This document shows positions 18,612-29,192 of a stretch of DNA of 64,000 bases, piece after piece (the first letter of the stretch is position 1; every line of letters begins with the position of its first letter). The position numbers were made by a program, and so were the translations under genes. A model generated the notes under the pieces. The model had not been told where the DNA came from. It saw only the letters and a list, made by a program, of their open reading frames with translations, and ran no database searches. Source of the stretch: Rhizorhabdus wittichii RW1 (GTDB taxonomy: Bacteria; Pseudomonadota; Alphaproteobacteria; Sphingomonadales; Sphingomonadaceae); contig CP000699.1 in the NCBI GenBank assembly GCA_000016765.1, positions 5,211,501-5,275,500 on the forward strand. The letters are read 5' to 3'.

Positions 18612-19406
18612 CTAGGACAGCGTGAACACCCCCTCGATCACCGTCACGCACGATCCGCCGAGGAGCACCCGGTCGCCGTCGAGACGGACGTCGATATGGC
18701 CGCCGCGCGCCGAGGCCTGGAAGGCGGTGAAGCGGTCGCGGCCGAGCTGCTTCGCCCAATAGGTGGCGAGCAGGCAATGCGCCGATCCGGTGACCGGGTC
18801 CTCGTCGATCGCGGCCCCCGGCGCGAAGACGCGGCTGACGATGTCGGTCTCGACGCCCGGCGCGGTGGCGATGAACAATATGTCGCCCAGTCGCCGCATC
18901 GCCCGGAAATCGGGCTCCAGCGCGATCACCTCCGCGGCGCTGCCGTAGCGGAACAGCGCATAGCCGCCGTCGCGCCAATGCGTCTCGACCGGCGCGCCGC
19001 CGAGCATCGCGGCATGGTCGGGCAGCGGCTTCGGCGCCATCTCCCAGGCGGGCAGGGCGAGGCGGTAGCGATCGCCGTCGCGCGCGACTTCCAGCGGGCC
19101 GGCCTGGCGGGTCATGAAGCGCACCTGCTGGCTGGCCGGATTGCGCGACAGCAGGACATGGCCGGTCGCCAGCGTCGCATGGCCGCACAGCGCGACCTCG
19201 ACGCCCGGGGTGAACCAGCGCAGCTCGAAATCGGCCTCGTCGCCCGCCCAGGGGACGATGAAGGCGGTCTCGGCCAGGTTGTTCTCGGCCGCGATCGCCT
19301 GGAGGGTCGCGTCGTCGAGCCAGGCTTCGAGCGGCATCACCGCCGCCGGATTGCCGGTGAAGGGGCGATCGGCGAAGGCATCGACCTGCTGGAACGGGAT
19401 CTTCAC
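18612..19406 (-). CDS. PhzF family isomerase-like protein
   Basis: 264 residues with the PhzF diaminopimelate-epimerase fold: start [23 protein letters not shown], catalytic-type Glu46 in NNLAETAFI, second half GVEVALCGHATLATGHVL, and DEDPVTGSAHC near residue 200. PhzF itself isomerises dihydro-3-hydroxyanthranilate, but most homologues have unknown substrates and no phenazine genes are here. The start is GTG; it overlaps the stop of the CDF transporter gene (GTGA), so it is the last gene of a coupled four-gene operon mocR-pdxH-CDF-phzF. A longer upstream frame is an artefact of the overlapping gene. Confidence 0.9.
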   Translation of the reverse strand: MKIPFQQVDAFADRPFTGNPAAVMPLEAWLDDATLQAIAAENNLAETAFIVPWAGDEADFELRWFTPGVEVALCGHATLATGHVLLSRNPASQQVRFMTRQAGPLEVARDGDRYRLALPAWEMAPKPLPDHAAMLGGAPVETHWRDGGYALFRYGSAAEVIALEPDFRAMRRLGDILFIATAPGVETDIVSRVFAPGAAIDEDPVTGSAHCLLATYWAKQLGRDRFTAFQASARGGHIDVRLDGDRVLLGGSCVTVIEGVFTLS

Positions 19407-20293
19407 GGATGGTTCTCCTCGCCGGGGTCGAGATGCCCTTCGGGTTCGGGGTGGATGGTGATGTCGACGCCGGGAAAGGCGACGCGCAGCTTCGCCTCGA
19501 CCTCGTCCATCACCCGGTGCGCCTCGCCCAGCGACATGGCGGGGTCGACCCAGACGTGGAACTGGACGAAGTCGTCGCCGCCGGCGGTGCGCGTCTTCAT
19601 GTTGTGGATGCCGCGCAGCTCGGGATGGCGGCTGGCGACCTCGGCGAAGGCGCGGCGGCGCTCCTCGGGCCATTCGCGGTCCATCAACTGGTCGATCGCG
19701 GCGCGCGAGGCGCGATAGGCGCCGTGGAGCAGCCACAGGCCGATGCCGATCCCCGCCACCGCATCGGCGCCGCGCACCCCGGCCGCGCTTTCGACCAGCA
19801 GTGCGGCGATCACCGCGATGTTGAGCAGCAGGTCGCTCTGGTAATGCACTTTGTCGGTGCCGATCGCGAGCGACCCGGTCTGCCGGATCACGCGGCGCTG
19901 ATAGGCGACCAGCGCGATGGTCAGCACCAGCGCGATCAGCGACACGGCGATGCCGGCCTCCGCCGCGGTGGGGGCCGCGTCGGCGATCAGCCGTTCGGCC
20001 GAATGGACGATGATCCAGAAGGCGGAGAGGCTGATCAGCACGACCTGGAAGAAGGCGGCGATCGCCTCCGCCTTGCCATGGCCGAAGCGGTGGTGGCGGT
20101 CGGCCGGGGTCGCCGCCAGCCGCACGCCCCACAGCGTGACGAGCGAGGCGATCAGGTCGAGCGTGCTGTCGGCGAGCGAGCCGAGCATCGCCGCCGATCC
20201 CGTCGTCCAGCTCGCATAGCCCTTCAGCGCGATCAGGCTGATCGCCACCGCGACCGAGGCCAGGCCCGCCCGGACGTTCGGGGCGATCGTCAT
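19403..20293 (-). CDS. Cation diffusion facilitator (CDF) metal exporter
   Basis: 296 residues. Six predicted transmembrane helices; the first metal site region is [25 protein letters not shown] and the [16 protein letters not shown] motif is typical of FieF-type proton-coupled Zn2+/Fe2+/Cd2+ efflux proteins. The second site region [17 protein letters not shown] has the HxxxD pattern, and a C-terminal cytoplasmic domain follows ([21 protein letters not shown]). Start overlaps the pdxH stop by 4 bases (ATGA) and its stop overlaps the phzF start, so translation is coupled. The metal is not determinable from sequence alone. Confidence 0.94.
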   Translation of the reverse strand: MTIAPNVRAGLASVAVAISLIALKGYASWTTGSAAMLGSLADSTLDLIASLVTLWGVRLAATPADRHHRFGHGKAEAIAAFFQVVLISLSAFWIIVHSAERLIADAAPTAAEAGIAVSLIALVLTIALVAYQRRVIRQTGSLAIGTDKVHYQSDLLLNIAVIAALLVESAAGVRGADAVAGIGIGLWLLHGAYRASRAAIDQLMDREWPEERRRAFAEVASRHPELRGIHNMKTRTAGGDDFVQFHVWVDPAMSLGEAHRVMDEVEAKLRVAFPGVDITIHPEPEGHLDPGEENHP

Positions 20294-20892
20294 GGGTAGA
20301 GCAGGCCTTCGCTCCAGCCGTCGCCGCTGCGCGTGAACAGCCGGCGCTCGTGCAGGCGATGGGCGCGGTCCTGCCAGAACTCGATCCGCTCCGGCGCGAC
20401 GCGGAAGCCCGACCAGTGCGGCGGCCGGGGAACGGGGCCGCCCTCGAAGCGGCGCAGCATCTCCTCGTAGCGCGCCTCGAAGGTCGCGCGGCTGTCGAGC
20501 GGGCGCGACTGGTCCGAGGCCCAGGCGCCGATCTGCGAATCGCGGTGGCGGGTCGCGAAATAGGCGTCGCCTTCCTCCGGGCTCACCTTCGACACGGGCC
20601 CCTCGATGCGGACCTGGCGGCGCAGCGATTTCCAGTGGAAGAGCAGGGCGGCGCGGCCCGTTTCGAGGAGCTGGGTCGCCTTGCGGCTCTCATAATTGGT
20701 GTAGAAGACGAAGCCGCGCGCGTCATGGCCCTTGAGCAGCACCATGCGCACCGAGGGCTGCCCGTCGGCGCCGACGGTGGCGACCGCCATCGCCTCGGGA
20801 TCGTTGGGCTCGGACGCCTTCGCCTCGGCGAACCAGCTCCGGAACAGGCTGTGGGGATCGGTGGGTTCGGTGGTCAATTGCGCCTCGCTCAT
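20290..20892 (-). CDS. pdxH: Pyridoxamine 5'-phosphate oxidase
   Basis: 200 residues. FMN enzyme oxidising pyridoxine/pyridoxamine 5'-phosphate to PLP. Family features: [44 protein letters not shown] (about 30-75) for FMN contact, [14 protein letters not shown], the SRPL motif region [10 protein letters not shown], and the C-terminal signature [18 protein letters not shown]. Start overlaps the end of the MocR-type regulator gene by 4 bases. Its place directly behind a PLP-binding regulator suggests the operon senses or adjusts PLP status. The open frame upstream of this start belongs to the regulator gene in another frame. Confidence 0.95.
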   Translation of the reverse strand: MSEAQLTTEPTDPHSLFRSWFAEAKASEPNDPEAMAVATVGADGQPSVRMVLLKGHDARGFVFYTNYESRKATQLLETGRAALLFHWKSLRRQVRIEGPVSKVSPEEGDAYFATRHRDSQIGAWASDQSRPLDSRATFEARYEEMLRRFEGGPVPRPPHWSGFRVAPERIEFWQDRAHRLHERRLFTRSGDGWSEGLLYP

Positions 20893-22262
20893 ATCACCGC
20901 CTCGGCGGCCTCGGTTCGACGGCTGTCCAGTGCCGTGGCGATCCGGTCGAGCGCAAGGCCCAGTTCGGTCCGGTCCGCCGCGGCGCCAAGGCATAGGCGC
21001 ACGCCGGAGATCAGGGAAGGATCGATCACCGGGGCGGAAGGCGGCGTCAGCGTGATGCCCGCGCGCAGCGCCCGCGCCGTCACCCGCTCGGCCTCCAGCT
21101 CGGGCATCGGCAGCCAGAGATGCGGGCAGCGCGGATCGGCGGGCGGGCTGGCGGCGGCGCCGAGCCGCTCGATCGCCAGCCGGCCGCGCGCCAGCATCTC
21201 GTCCAGCGTCTCGGCGACGATCTCGTCGGCCGATCCGTCCTCGATCCACTGGCAGGCGACGGTCGGCCCCATCGTCGCGGGCGCATAGATCCGCGCCCGG
21301 ATCAGCCGCAATATCCGCTCGAAACGGTCGTCGTCGGGGGCGATCAGGAAGCCGGTGCGCAGGCCGGGGCCGAACACCTTCGACGTGCCGTGGATGTAGA
21401 AGCAGCGTTCGGGCGCATGCGCGGCGAGCGGGGCCGGCGTGCCGCCGGTCGCGTAGATCGAATAGAGGTCGTCCTCGACGATCCACAGGTCGCGGCGGCG
21501 GGCGATCGCGGCGATGTCGCGGCGGCGCTGCTCGCCCATGATCCGGCCGGTCGGGTTCTGGAGGGTGGGGAGGGTGTAGAGCACCCGCGCCCCGCCGGCC
21601 GCGGCGCGATCGAGCGCGTCGGGCAGCAGGCCCTCCTCGTCCATCGCCAGGCCGATCGTCGCCTGGCCGCCGGCCTGGGCGATCGAGCGGACGCCGAAAT
21701 AGGAGGCCGCCTCGGTCATGATCGCGTCGCCGGGCGCGCACAATATGTCGAAGGCGAGGGTCATCGCCTGCTGGGCGCCGGTGGTGACGATCAGCCGGTC
21801 GGCCCGCGCATCGGGGAAGGCGCCGATCCGGCGGAGCCAGCTCGCCGCCGTGCGGCGATGCGCATCGAGCCCGGCGGGCGGCGCATAGTCGAGCAGCAGG
21901 CCGAGGTCGGGACGGCGGGCGAGGCGGGCGAGCGTCGCCGGCAGGCGTCGCTGCGCCGAGCCGAGCGGGGGGACGTTGCGGCTGAGGTCGATGCCGCCGT
22001 CGCCGCGATCCGACCGCGCGACCGCGTCGGCGACGAAGCTGCCGCGCCCGACCGTCGCGGTGAGCAGGCCCTGCCGCGCCGCCTCGCCATAGACCGACGT
22101 CACCGTGCCGATGCCGATGCCCAGCCGATGGGCGAGGTCGCGGTGCGGGGGCAGGCGGGTGCCGGGCGACAGCCGCCCCTCCGCGATGTCGCGGCGCAGG
22201 GCGGACAGCAGCCGGCCCGACACCGTGTCGGCGTCATCCTGCAGCGTGGGAGTCCAGGTCAT
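20889..22262 (-). CDS. MocR/PdxR-type regulator (GntR HTH fused to aminotransferase domain)
   Basis: 457 residues. N-terminal GntR winged helix (about 10-80, [24 protein letters not shown] ... [15 protein letters not shown]) joined to a fold-type-I aminotransferase domain with the PLP-Lys motif region [17 protein letters not shown] (Lys near residue 288). MocR proteins use PLP, often with an amino-acid ligand, as effector. First gene of the operon with pdxH, a CDF exporter and a PhzF-like enzyme; divergent from a small membrane protein and a LysE exporter. The intergenic region carries GTCA/TGAC repeats likely to be its operator. Confidence 0.93.
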   Translation of the reverse strand: MTWTPTLQDDADTVSGRLLSALRRDIAEGRLSPGTRLPPHRDLAHRLGIGIGTVTSVYGEAARQGLLTATVGRGSFVADAVARSDRGDGGIDLSRNVPPLGSAQRRLPATLARLARRPDLGLLLDYAPPAGLDAHRRTAASWLRRIGAFPDARADRLIVTTGAQQAMTLAFDILCAPGDAIMTEAASYFGVRSIAQAGGQATIGLAMDEEGLLPDALDRAAAGGARVLYTLPTLQNPTGRIMGEQRRRDIAAIARRRDLWIVEDDLYSIYATGGTPAPLAAHAPERCFYIHGTSKVFGPGLRTGFLIAPDDDRFERILRLIRARIYAPATMGPTVACQWIEDGSADEIVAETLDEMLARGRLAIERLGAAASPPADPRCPHLWLPMPELEAERVTARALRAGITLTPPSAPVIDPSLISGVRLCLGAAADRTELGLALDRIATALDSRRTEAAEAVI

Positions 22263-22275
22263 GGTCCGCCTTTAA

Positions 22276-22359
22276 TGTCACTGTGACAATATGCTCTTTG
22301 ACTAGCAATACAATATGCGACAATTGACCGCTGTCAACATTTCAAACCGATGTGACAAT
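22276..22359. promoter_or_regulatory. Probable MocR operator region between divergent genes
   Basis: Contains a perfect 13-base palindrome TGTCACTGTGACA (22276-22288), an inverted repeat TTGAC-CGCT-GTCAA shifted by one half (22324-22337), and TGTGACAAT as a direct repeat at 22282-22290 and 22351-22359. Direct repeats of this kind are how MocR/PdxR proteins bind. The segment lies between the regulator gene and the divergent small-protein/lysE genes, and is much more AT-rich than its surroundings. Confidence 0.6.
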
Positions 22360-22371
22360 GGGACAAGGATC

Positions 22372-22539
22372 ATGAGACAGTTCTGGACGATGGCGGTGGC
22401 CACCTTCATCCTGCTCGGCTTCGCGGCCGTGGTCTCGGCGTCGGCGATTGCATCGTCGGCCCATCCCGATCTACGCAAGCAGGGGCGCGCGATGATGGTC
22501 GACGCGCAATATCGGCTGGCCCTGGCCCTCAGACGATGA
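22372..22539 (+). CDS. Small single-pass membrane or exported protein
   Basis: 55 residues: MRQFWTMAVATFILLGFAAVV hydrophobic segment (about 6-27) ending SASAIASSAH, then a short charged tail with basic residues (DLRKQGRAMMVD ... ALALRR). An AAGGA lies seven bases before the ATG, so translation is plausible. It is followed after 16 bases by the LysE exporter gene and is probably co-transcribed from the MocR-controlled promoter. The segment could be a signal peptide (cut after ASA) or an anchor. No family recognised. Confidence 0.55.
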   Translation: MRQFWTMAVATFILLGFAAVVSASAIASSAHPDLRKQGRAMMVDAQYRLALALRR

Positions 22540-22555
22540 CAATCAGGCGGTGACA

Positions 22556-23167
22556 ATGAGCCCGGACATCCTCATCGCGCTCGTGACCTTCTGCATCGTC
22601 TCCTCGGTGACGCCGGGGCCGAACAACATGATGCTGCTGGCATCGGGCGCGACCTTCGGCTTCGGACGCACCATCCCGCACATGGCGGGGATCAGCTTCG
22701 GCTGCATCGTCATGATGCTGTTGCTGGGCCTCGGGCTGGCGGGCGTGATCGCGCGGGCGCCGTGGCTCTATACCGTGCTGCACATCGCCTCGACCGCCTA
22801 TCTCCTCTATCTGAGCTGGCGAATCGCGACCTCGGTCGGAGTCGGATCGACCTCGGCGCGCGCCCGTCCGCTCGGCATCATCGAGGCGGCGGCGTTCCAG
22901 TGGGTGAACCCCAAGGCCTGGGCGATGTGCCTCGGCATCGCCACCGGCTTCACGCGCCCCGACCACCTCACCGCAGACGTGCCTCTCGCCGCGCTGATCC
23001 TGACGCTCGCCGGCTTGCCGTGCATCATGCTGTGGGCCGGTGGCGGCACGGTGGTGCGCCAGCTCCTGAAGCGCCCCGGCGCGCTGCGCGCCTTCAACAT
23101 CGGCATGGCGCTGCTGCTCGTCGCGTCGCTGGTGCCCGGGCTGGTGGAACTGGTCGAGCGGGCCTGA
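22556..23167 (+). CDS. LysE/RhtB family amino-acid exporter
   Basis: 203 residues with five to six predicted transmembrane helices and the LysE/RhtB signature near the N-terminus ([30 protein letters not shown], here residues about 17-45). [20 protein letters not shown] is the second conserved block. Exports amino acids or derivatives by proton antiport; substrate unknown. ATG at 22556 is preceded by CAGGCGG; a GTG two codons earlier is possible. It is divergent from the mocR-pdxH operon and may be controlled by that regulator. Confidence 0.92.
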   Translation: MSPDILIALVTFCIVSSVTPGPNNMMLLASGATFGFGRTIPHMAGISFGCIVMMLLLGLGLAGVIARAPWLYTVLHIASTAYLLYLSWRIATSVGVGSTSARARPLGIIEAAAFQWVNPKAWAMCLGIATGFTRPDHLTADVPLAALILTLAGLPCIMLWAGGGTVVRQLLKRPGALRAFNIGMALLLVASLVPGLVELVERA

Positions 23168-23174
23168 TCTCGGT

Positions 23175-23264
23175 CGTCATGCCGGCGGAGGCCGGCATCT
23201 CGGGAGGTTCCTGCCTCGACCTCATCTCCTCTCCGCTGAGATTCCGGCCTCCGCCGGAATGACG
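23175..23264. repeat. Paired inverted CGTCAT...ATGACG palindromic element
   Basis: Left hairpin CGTCATGCCGGC..GCCGGCATC and right hairpin ATTCCGGC..GCCGGAATGACG in inverted orientation, with 90 bases end to end. Stems differ at one pair (ATGCC versus ATTCC) with the partner strand changed to match. It sits between lysE and the transglutaminase gene. Confidence 0.8.
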
Positions 23265-23318
23265 AAAGCTCCAACTCTTCATTGCACCGCACAACGGGAT
23301 GTGCTGATCCTTCCATCC

Positions 23319-26300
23319 ATGATTCAGGCGGCGCTGCACCATCAGACGGTCTACCGCTACGACCACCCGGTCCCGCTGGGCCCCCAGCTCATCCGCCTGC
23401 GGCCGGCGCCGCACAGCCGGACGGCGGTGAACAATTATTCGCTGCGCATCGCCCCGGAAAACCACTTCATCAACTGGCAGCAGGACCCGCACGGCAACTG
23501 GCTGGCGCGGCTGGTGTTTCCCGAACGGACCGACGAATTCTCGATCACCGTCGACCTGATCGCCGACCTGGTGGTGGTCAATCCGTTCGACTTCTTCGTC
23601 GAGGATTATGCCGAGCAGCGGCCCTTCGCCTATGCGCCCGCGATCGCCGCCGACCTCGCCGCCTATTTCGAGATCGAGCCGCAAGGGCCGCTGTTCGACG
23701 GATTCGTCGCGCCCTTCGTCGATCTCCGCGCCCGCACGATCGACTTCCTCGTCGACCTCAACGTCGCGATCCATCGGCGGGTCAACTATGTCATCCGCAT
23801 GGAGCCGGGCGTGCAGACGCCCGAGGAGACGCTGGCGGCCGGCACCGGAAGCTGCCGCGATTCGGCCTGGCTGCTGGTCCAGGTCGCCCGGCGCCTCGGC
23901 TTCGCCGCGCGTTTCGTCTCTGGCTATTCGATCCAGCTCACCCCCGACATCGTCCCGATCGACGGACCCAAGGGCGTCGCCGCCGACGTCTGCGACCTCC
24001 ATGCCTGGGCGGAGGTCTATGTGCCCGGCGCCGGCTGGATCGGAATGGACGCGACCTCGGGCATGTTCGCGGGGGAGGGGCACATCCCGCTCGCCGCGAC
24101 TCCGCACCACCGGTCGGCGACCCCGATCGAGGGCGCGCTGCTCGAACCCGCGCATGTCGATTTCCATTTCGACATGGACGTCCAGCGCATCGCCGAGGCG
24201 GTGCGCATCACCAAGCCGTTCACCGACGCCCGCTGGGAGGCGCTCGACGCGCTGGGCGAGGCGGTCGACGCCGATCTGGTCGCGCAGGACGTGCGGCTGA
24301 CGACGGGCGGGGAGCCGACCTTCGTCGCCCTCGACGATCCGGAGGCGCCCGAGTGGAACGGCGACGCGGTCGGCCCGACCAAGGCCGGCTATGCCGACCG
24401 GCTGATCCGCAGGCTGCGCGAGCGCTTCGCGCCGGGCGGCCTGCTCCACCATGGCCAGGGCAAATGGTATCCGGGGGAGAGCCTGCCGCGCTGGGGCTAT
24501 TCGGTCTATTGGCGGACCGACGGCGTGCCGGTGTGGAACGACGCCGCGCTGATCGCGGGCGAGGGGACCGATGGGGCGGGTGCGACGGTCGGGGCCGAGC
24601 AGGCCGAGGCCTTCCTGTCCGCGATGGCCGAGGGGCTGGGCGTCGGCGCGGCGATGGTCGCGCCGGCCTATGAGGACCCGGTCGACTGGTCGGTGAAGGA
24701 GGCGCAGCTTCCCGCCAATGTCGACCCGAGCGATCCGAAGATCGACGATCCCGAGGCGCGCGCCCGCATGGTCAAGGCGTTCGAGCGGGGGCTGGGCAGC
24801 CCGGTCGGCTATGTCCTGCCGATCCAGCGCTGGAATGCGCGGCAGGCGGCGACGCCGGGGCGCTGGCGGTCGGAACGCTGGAGCCTGCGGCGCGGCAAGC
24901 TGTTCGCGGTGGCCGGCGACAGCGCGCTCGGCTATCGCCTGCCGCTCGGATCGCTGCCGCATGTGCCGGCCGCCGACTATCCCTATCTCCACCCGCGCGA
25001 CACCACCGAGCCGCGCGAGCCGATGCCCGACTTCTACCGCCAGCGGATCGAGGCGGTCGCGCCCGCCGCCGGCGCCGCCGCGCAGGAGCGGCAGGAGCAG
25101 GTGTTGATCGAGGGCGCCGTCCGCACCGCGATCACGGTCGAGGCGAAGGACGGTCATGTCGCGGTGTTCCTGCCCCCGACCGAGCGGCTCGAAGACTATC
25201 TGGAGCTGATCGCCGAGATCGAGGCGGCCGCCGCGCGCACCCGCATCCCGGTGCGGGTCGAGGGCTATGCGCCGCCGCCCGATCCGCGCCTCAACCTGCT
25301 GAAGGTGACGCCCGACCCCGGCGTGATCGAGGTCAACGTCCAGCCGGCGGCGAGCTGGCGCGAGACGGTCGAGATCACCACCGGCCTCTACGATCTGGCG
25401 CGCGAGACCGGGCTGACCGCCGACAAGTTCATGGTCGACGGCCGCCCGATCGGCACCGGCGGCGGCAACCATATCGTGCTCGGTGGCCGCTCGGTGAACG
25501 ATTCGCCCTTCATCCGCCGCCCCGACCTGCTCAAGAGCTTCCTGCTCTACTGGCAGCGGCATCCCTCCCTCAGCTATCTCTTCTCGGGGCTGTTCATCGG
25601 CCCGACCAGCCAGGCGCCGCGCATCGACGAGGCGCGCCACGACGGCCTCTACGAACTGGAGATCGCGCTGGCGCAGGTGCCCGCGCCGGGCGAGGGCGAG
25701 GCGCCGCCGCCCTGGGTGGTCGACCGGCTGTTCCGCAACCTGCTGGTCGACGTGACGGGCAACACCCACCGCACCGAGATCTGCATCGACAAGATGTTCT
25801 CGCCCGACGGGCCGACCGGCCGGCTCGGCCTGCTCGAGTTCCGCGGCTTCGAGATGCCGCCCGAGCCGAAGATGAGCCTGGCCCAGCAATTGCTGCTGCG
25901 CGCGCTCACCGCCTGGTTCTGGCGCGAGCCGCAGAAGGGCGGGCTGGTCCGCTGGGGCACCGCGCTGCACGACCGCTTCCTGTTGCCGCATTTCGTCTGG
26001 GCCGATTTCCTGGAGGTGCTCGGCGACCTGCGCCATGCCGGCTACGGCTTCGATCCCGCCTGGTTCGAGGCGCAGCGCCAGTTCCGCTTCCCGGTCCACG
26101 GCACCGTCTCGGCGGGCGGGGTGACGCTGGAGGTCGCGCATGCGCTGGAGCCGTGGCACGTGCTGGGGGAGACCGGCGTGATCGGCGGCACCGTGCGCTA
26201 TGTCGACAGCTCGACCGAGCGGCTCCAGCTGCGCGCCACCGGGCTGGTGCCGGGCCGCCACGTCGTCGCGGTCAACGGCCGCGCGGTGCCGATGACGCCG

Positions 26301-26636
26301 ACCGGGGTGCCCGGCGAGGCGGTCGGCGGGGTGCGCTACAAGGCGTGGAAGCCGGCCAACTGCCTCCACCCGCTGCTCGACGCCGACGCGCCGCTGACCA
26401 TCGACGTGCTCGACAAGTGGAACGAACGTTCGCTAGGCGGGTGCGTCTATCATGTCGCGCATCCGGGAGGCCGCAACTATGACACCGTGCCGGTCAACGA
26501 CCTGGAGGCCGAGGCGCGGCGGCGGGCGCGGTTCCAGGACCATGGCCATACGCCGGGCCCGGTGACGATCCCGATGCCGGAACGGGCGAGCGAGTTCCCG
26601 ATGACGCTCGACCTGCGCGTCCCGCCGGGCTGGTAG
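23319..26636 (+). CDS. Large transglutaminase-like protein with DUF2126 domain
   Basis: 1105 residues. Order: bacterial transglutaminase N-terminal domain (about 1-90, [14 protein letters not shown]), transglutaminase core with catalytic triad Cys179 ([10 protein letters not shown]), His228 ([12 protein letters not shown]) and Asp244 (GMDATSG), then the long DUF2126 domain (about 300-1100) containing [29 protein letters not shown] and [21 protein letters not shown]. No signal peptide. Established comparative work (Iyer and colleagues on amidoligases) links this pair of domains with ATP-grasp/alpha-E genes in predicted peptide synthesis or cleavage systems; the product is unknown. ATG at 23319 is chosen because the upstream open frame lies inside the palindromic element. 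Seven bases separate it from the ATP-grasp gene. Confidence 0.92.
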   Translation: MIQAALHHQTVYRYDHPVPLGPQLIRLRPAPHSRTAVNNYSLRIAPENHFINWQQDPHGNWLARLVFPERTDEFSITVDLIADLVVVNPFDFFVEDYAEQRPFAYAPAIAADLAAYFEIEPQGPLFDGFVAPFVDLRARTIDFLVDLNVAIHRRVNYVIRMEPGVQTPEETLAAGTGSCRDSAWLLVQVARRLGFAARFVSGYSIQLTPDIVPIDGPKGVAADVCDLHAWAEVYVPGAGWIGMDATSGMFAGEGHIPLAATPHHRSATPIEGALLEPAHVDFHFDMDVQRIAEAVRITKPFTDARWEALDALGEAVDADLVAQDVRLTTGGEPTFVALDDPEAPEWNGDAVGPTKAGYADRLIRRLRERFAPGGLLHHGQGKWYPGESLPRWGYSVYWRTDGVPVWNDAALIAGEGTDGAGATVGAEQAEAFLSAMAEGLGVGAAMVAPAYEDPVDWSVKEAQLPANVDPSDPKIDDPEARARMVKAFERGLGSPVGYVLPIQRWNARQAATPGRWRSERWSLRRGKLFAVAGDSALGYRLPLGSLPHVPAADYPYLHPRDTTEPREPMPDFYRQRIEAVAPAAGAAAQERQEQVLIEGAVRTAITVEAKDGHVAVFLPPTERLEDYLELIAEIEAAAARTRIPVRVEGYAPPPDPRLNLLKVTPDPGVIEVNVQPAASWRETVEITTGLYDLARETGLTADKFMVDGRPIGTGGGNHIVLGGRSVNDSPFIRRPDLLKSFLLYWQRHPSLSYLFSGLFIGPTSQAPRIDEARHDGLYELEIALAQVPAPGEGEAPPPWVVDRLFRNLLVDVTGNTHRTEICIDKMFSPDGPTGRLGLLEFRGFEMPPEPKMSLAQQLLLRALTAWFWREPQKGGLVRWGTALHDRFLLPHFVWADFLEVLGDLRHAGYGFDPAWFEAQRQFRFPVHGTVSAGGVTLEVAHALEPWHVLGETGVIGGTVRYVDSSTERLQLRATGLVPGRHVVAVNGRAVPMTPTGVPGEAVGGVRYKAWKPANCLHPLLDADAPLTIDVLDKWNERSLGGCVYHVAHPGGRNYDTVPVNDLEAEARRRARFQDHGHTPGPVTIPMPERASEFPMTLDLRVPPGW

Positions 26637-26643
26637 GACGGCC

Positions 26644-29181
26644 ATGCAGGGCGACATGATGGCCGAGCTGCCGGGCCTGCCGAGCCTCGGGGAAGGCTGG
26701 CTCCAGAGCTATATCGCCATGGCGGGGATGGCCGACGCGCTGCGCGGCGACGTCGGCCGCGGCGCGCGCTGGTGGCATGCGCTGTTCGAGGGGATCGGGC
26801 GGCTCAGCGAAGGCCGGCTCGACCTGCTCCAGCAGCGCATGGCGCGGCAGGTGCAGGAACTGGGCACCGCCTTCCGCCTGCCGGGCGAGGAGGGCGAGCG
26901 GCCCTGGCCGGTCTCGGCGGTGCCGCTGCTGATCGGCGAGGACGACTGGGCGGTGATCGCCGCCGGGATCGCCCAGCGCGCCGAGCTGCTCGAACGGCTG
27001 CTCGACGACGTCTTCGGCGAACAGACGGTCGTCGCCAGCGGCGCGGTGCCCGCCGCGCTCGTCACCGGCAGCCGCGCCTTCTGGCGATCGCAGGTCGGGG
27101 TGAAGCCGCCGGGCGGCCACCATCTCCACATCTACGCGGCCGATATCGGCCGCGATCCGAGCGGCGAATGGCGCGTGCTCGACGATCATGTCCGCGCCCC
27201 GGTCGGCGCGGGCTATGCGCTGGAGAACCGGCTGGCGTCGAGCCGGCTGATGGGCGCGCTCCAGACCCGGCTTCATGTCGAGCGGCTCGCGCCCTTCTTC
27301 TCGGCCTTCCGCGAGGGACTGTCGGCGGTCTGCCGCCGCTCCGATCCGCGCATCGGCCTGCTGACGCCGGGCCGCTACAATCAGAGCTATGCCGAGCAGG
27401 CGCATCTCGCCCGTTATCTCGGCCTGCTGCTGGTCGAGGGCAGCGACCTCTCGGTGACCGAGGACGGGCTGTTCGTCCGCACGATCGAGGGATTGAAGCG
27501 GGTCGACGCGCTGTGGCGCCGGATCGATTCGCGCTATCTCGACCCGCTCGCCTTCGATGCGGGATCGGCGATCGGCGTGCCCGGGCTGATGGACGCGATG
27601 GCGGCGGGTCAGGCGGTGATCGCCAACGCGCCGGGCGCGGGGGCGGTCGAATCGACCGCGATGGGCGCCTTCCTGCCGGCGCTCGCGCAACGGCTGCTGG
27701 GCGAGCATCTGATCCTTCCCAACATCGCGACCTGGTGGTGCGGGCAGGACGGGCCGCGCGCGCAGGTCGAGGCGCGGCTCGACGAGCTGCTGATCGCGCC
27801 GGCGTTCAGCGAGGCGCCGCTCGGCCTGCCGCGTGGCCGCCCGGTGCTCGCCGCGACGCTCAGCCGCGCCCAGCGCGAGATACTGCTCGCCGACATGCGC
27901 AACCGGCCGACCGACTATGTCGCGATGGAGGACGTCCATCTGTCGACCACGCCCGCCGTGCTCGACGGGCAGCTCGTGCCGCGTCCCTTCACCGTGCGCG
28001 TGTTCGCGGCGCGCGACGGCGAAGGCAAGTGGACGGTGATGCCGGGCGGCTTCGCCCGGATCGGCGACGATTCCGACGCGCGCGTCACGGTGATGGGCGA
28101 GGGGGCCTTCTCCGCCGACGTCTGCGTGGTCGGCAGGAAGACGGTCGATCCGGTCTCGCTGCTGCCGCAGAAGGTGCCGATCCGCCGCAATCCCGGCACG
28201 TTGCCGAGCCGCGCGGCCGACAATCTCTACTGGCTCGGCCGCTATCTGGAGCGGGGCGAGGCGACGCTGCGGCTGGTCCGCGCGACGCTGGGCGGCTCGA
28301 TCGTCGCCGATGGCGGCGCGGCGCTGTTCCCGCTGACGCTCGACCGGCTCGGCACGATGCTGATCGCCTCGGGCGCGGCGATCGCCGAGCGGCCGGCGGC
28401 GGAGGACGGCGAGGAGCCCGAGGAAGAGGAAGGCGCGGGCGAGACCCACGACCTGCGCGAGTTGGCGCTGCTCGCGCTCGACGGCGACGGGCCGGCGAGC
28501 ATCAAGGTGCTGATGCGCCACGCCCGCGCCATCGCCAGCGGTACGCGCGACCGCCTGTCGGGCGACGTCTGGCGTCTCGTCGACGCGCCGCTGCCGGCGG
28601 CGGCATCCGACGATGCCGAGGCGATGCTGGCGCGCGCGGTCGACCTGCAGGAGCGCTTCTCGGCGCTGGCCGGGCTGTCGGCGGAGAATATGGGCCGCAC
28701 CGCCGGCTGGCGCTTCCACGACATGGGGCGGCGGATCGAACGGGCGCAGTGGGGATGCCGCCAGGTCCGCATCTTCGGCGCCGCCGACGCCTCGGCCGAC
28801 GACCTCACCACCCTGCTCGACCTGTTCGACAGCCAGATCAGCTATCGCGCGCGCTATCTCGCCGGGCTCGCGCTCGAACCGGTCCGTGACCTCGTCGCGC
28901 TCGATCCCTACAACCCGCGCTCGATCGCTTTCCAGGTCGAGCGGATCGCCCGCCATCTGGCCGAGCTGCCGGCGCTGCGCGACGACGGCATGGCCGAGGC
29001 GCACGAGATGATCTTCTATCGGATCGAGGCCACGCTCCGCACCGCCACCGCCGAGACGCTCGACGCGGCGACGGTGCTGGGGCTGGAGAACATGTTCTCC
29101 GAGCTGTCCAACGCGATCAGCACGCGCTTCTTCCTGCAGGGCAGCGAGGGTTTCCGCATGTCCGGCATGACGCTGGCCTGA
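26644..29181 (+). CDS. Circularly permuted ATP-grasp fused to alpha-E domain
   Basis: 845 residues. The N-terminal part (about 30-490) is a circularly permuted type-2 ATP-grasp (DUF404/DUF407-like): DDVFGEQTVV, IYAADIGRDPSGEWRVLDDHVRAP, LTPGRYNQSYAEQAHLARYLG, and PGGFARIGDD near the end. The rest (about 520-840) is the alpha-helical alpha-E (DUF403) domain, starting LPSRAADNLYWLGRYLERGEA and ending ELSNAISTRFFLQGSEGFR. In many bacteria these are two separate genes; here they are fused. ATP-grasp enzymes form amide bonds by acyl-phosphate; the substrate here is unknown. Middle gene of the three-gene operon, 11 bases before the second transglutaminase gene. Confidence 0.93.
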   Translation: MQGDMMAELPGLPSLGEGWLQSYIAMAGMADALRGDVGRGARWWHALFEGIGRLSEGRLDLLQQRMARQVQELGTAFRLPGEEGERPWPVSAVPLLIGEDDWAVIAAGIAQRAELLERLLDDVFGEQTVVASGAVPAALVTGSRAFWRSQVGVKPPGGHHLHIYAADIGRDPSGEWRVLDDHVRAPVGAGYALENRLASSRLMGALQTRLHVERLAPFFSAFREGLSAVCRRSDPRIGLLTPGRYNQSYAEQAHLARYLGLLLVEGSDLSVTEDGLFVRTIEGLKRVDALWRRIDSRYLDPLAFDAGSAIGVPGLMDAMAAGQAVIANAPGAGAVESTAMGAFLPALAQRLLGEHLILPNIATWWCGQDGPRAQVEARLDELLIAPAFSEAPLGLPRGRPVLAATLSRAQREILLADMRNRPTDYVAMEDVHLSTTPAVLDGQLVPRPFTVRVFAARDGEGKWTVMPGGFARIGDDSDARVTVMGEGAFSADVCVVGRKTVDPVSLLPQKVPIRRNPGTLPSRAADNLYWLGRYLERGEATLRLVRATLGGSIVADGGAALFPLTLDRLGTMLIASGAAIAERPAAEDGEEPEEEEGAGETHDLRELALLALDGDGPASIKVLMRHARAIASGTRDRLSGDVWRLVDAPLPAAASDDAEAMLARAVDLQERFSALAGLSAENMGRTAGWRFHDMGRRIERAQWGCRQVRIFGAADASADDLTTLLDLFDSQISYRARYLAGLALEPVRDLVALDPYNPRSIAFQVERIARHLAELPALRDDGMAEAHEMIFYRIEATLRTATAETLDAATVLGLENMFSELSNAISTRFFLQGSEGFRMSGMTLA

Positions 29182-29192
29182 CCGCGACCGCG

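Noticed and set aside
23094-26369. 1091-codon antisense open frame over the DUF2126 transglutaminase gene
   Set aside because: Low-complexity Arg/Asp/Ala-rich product typical of the opposite strand of GC-rich coding DNA; the plus-strand frame has clear domains and catalytic residues.
26494-29004. 836-codon minus-strand frame over the ATP-grasp gene
   Set aside because: Shadow frame; no domain signatures, composition dominated by Arg, Ala, Gln and Asp.
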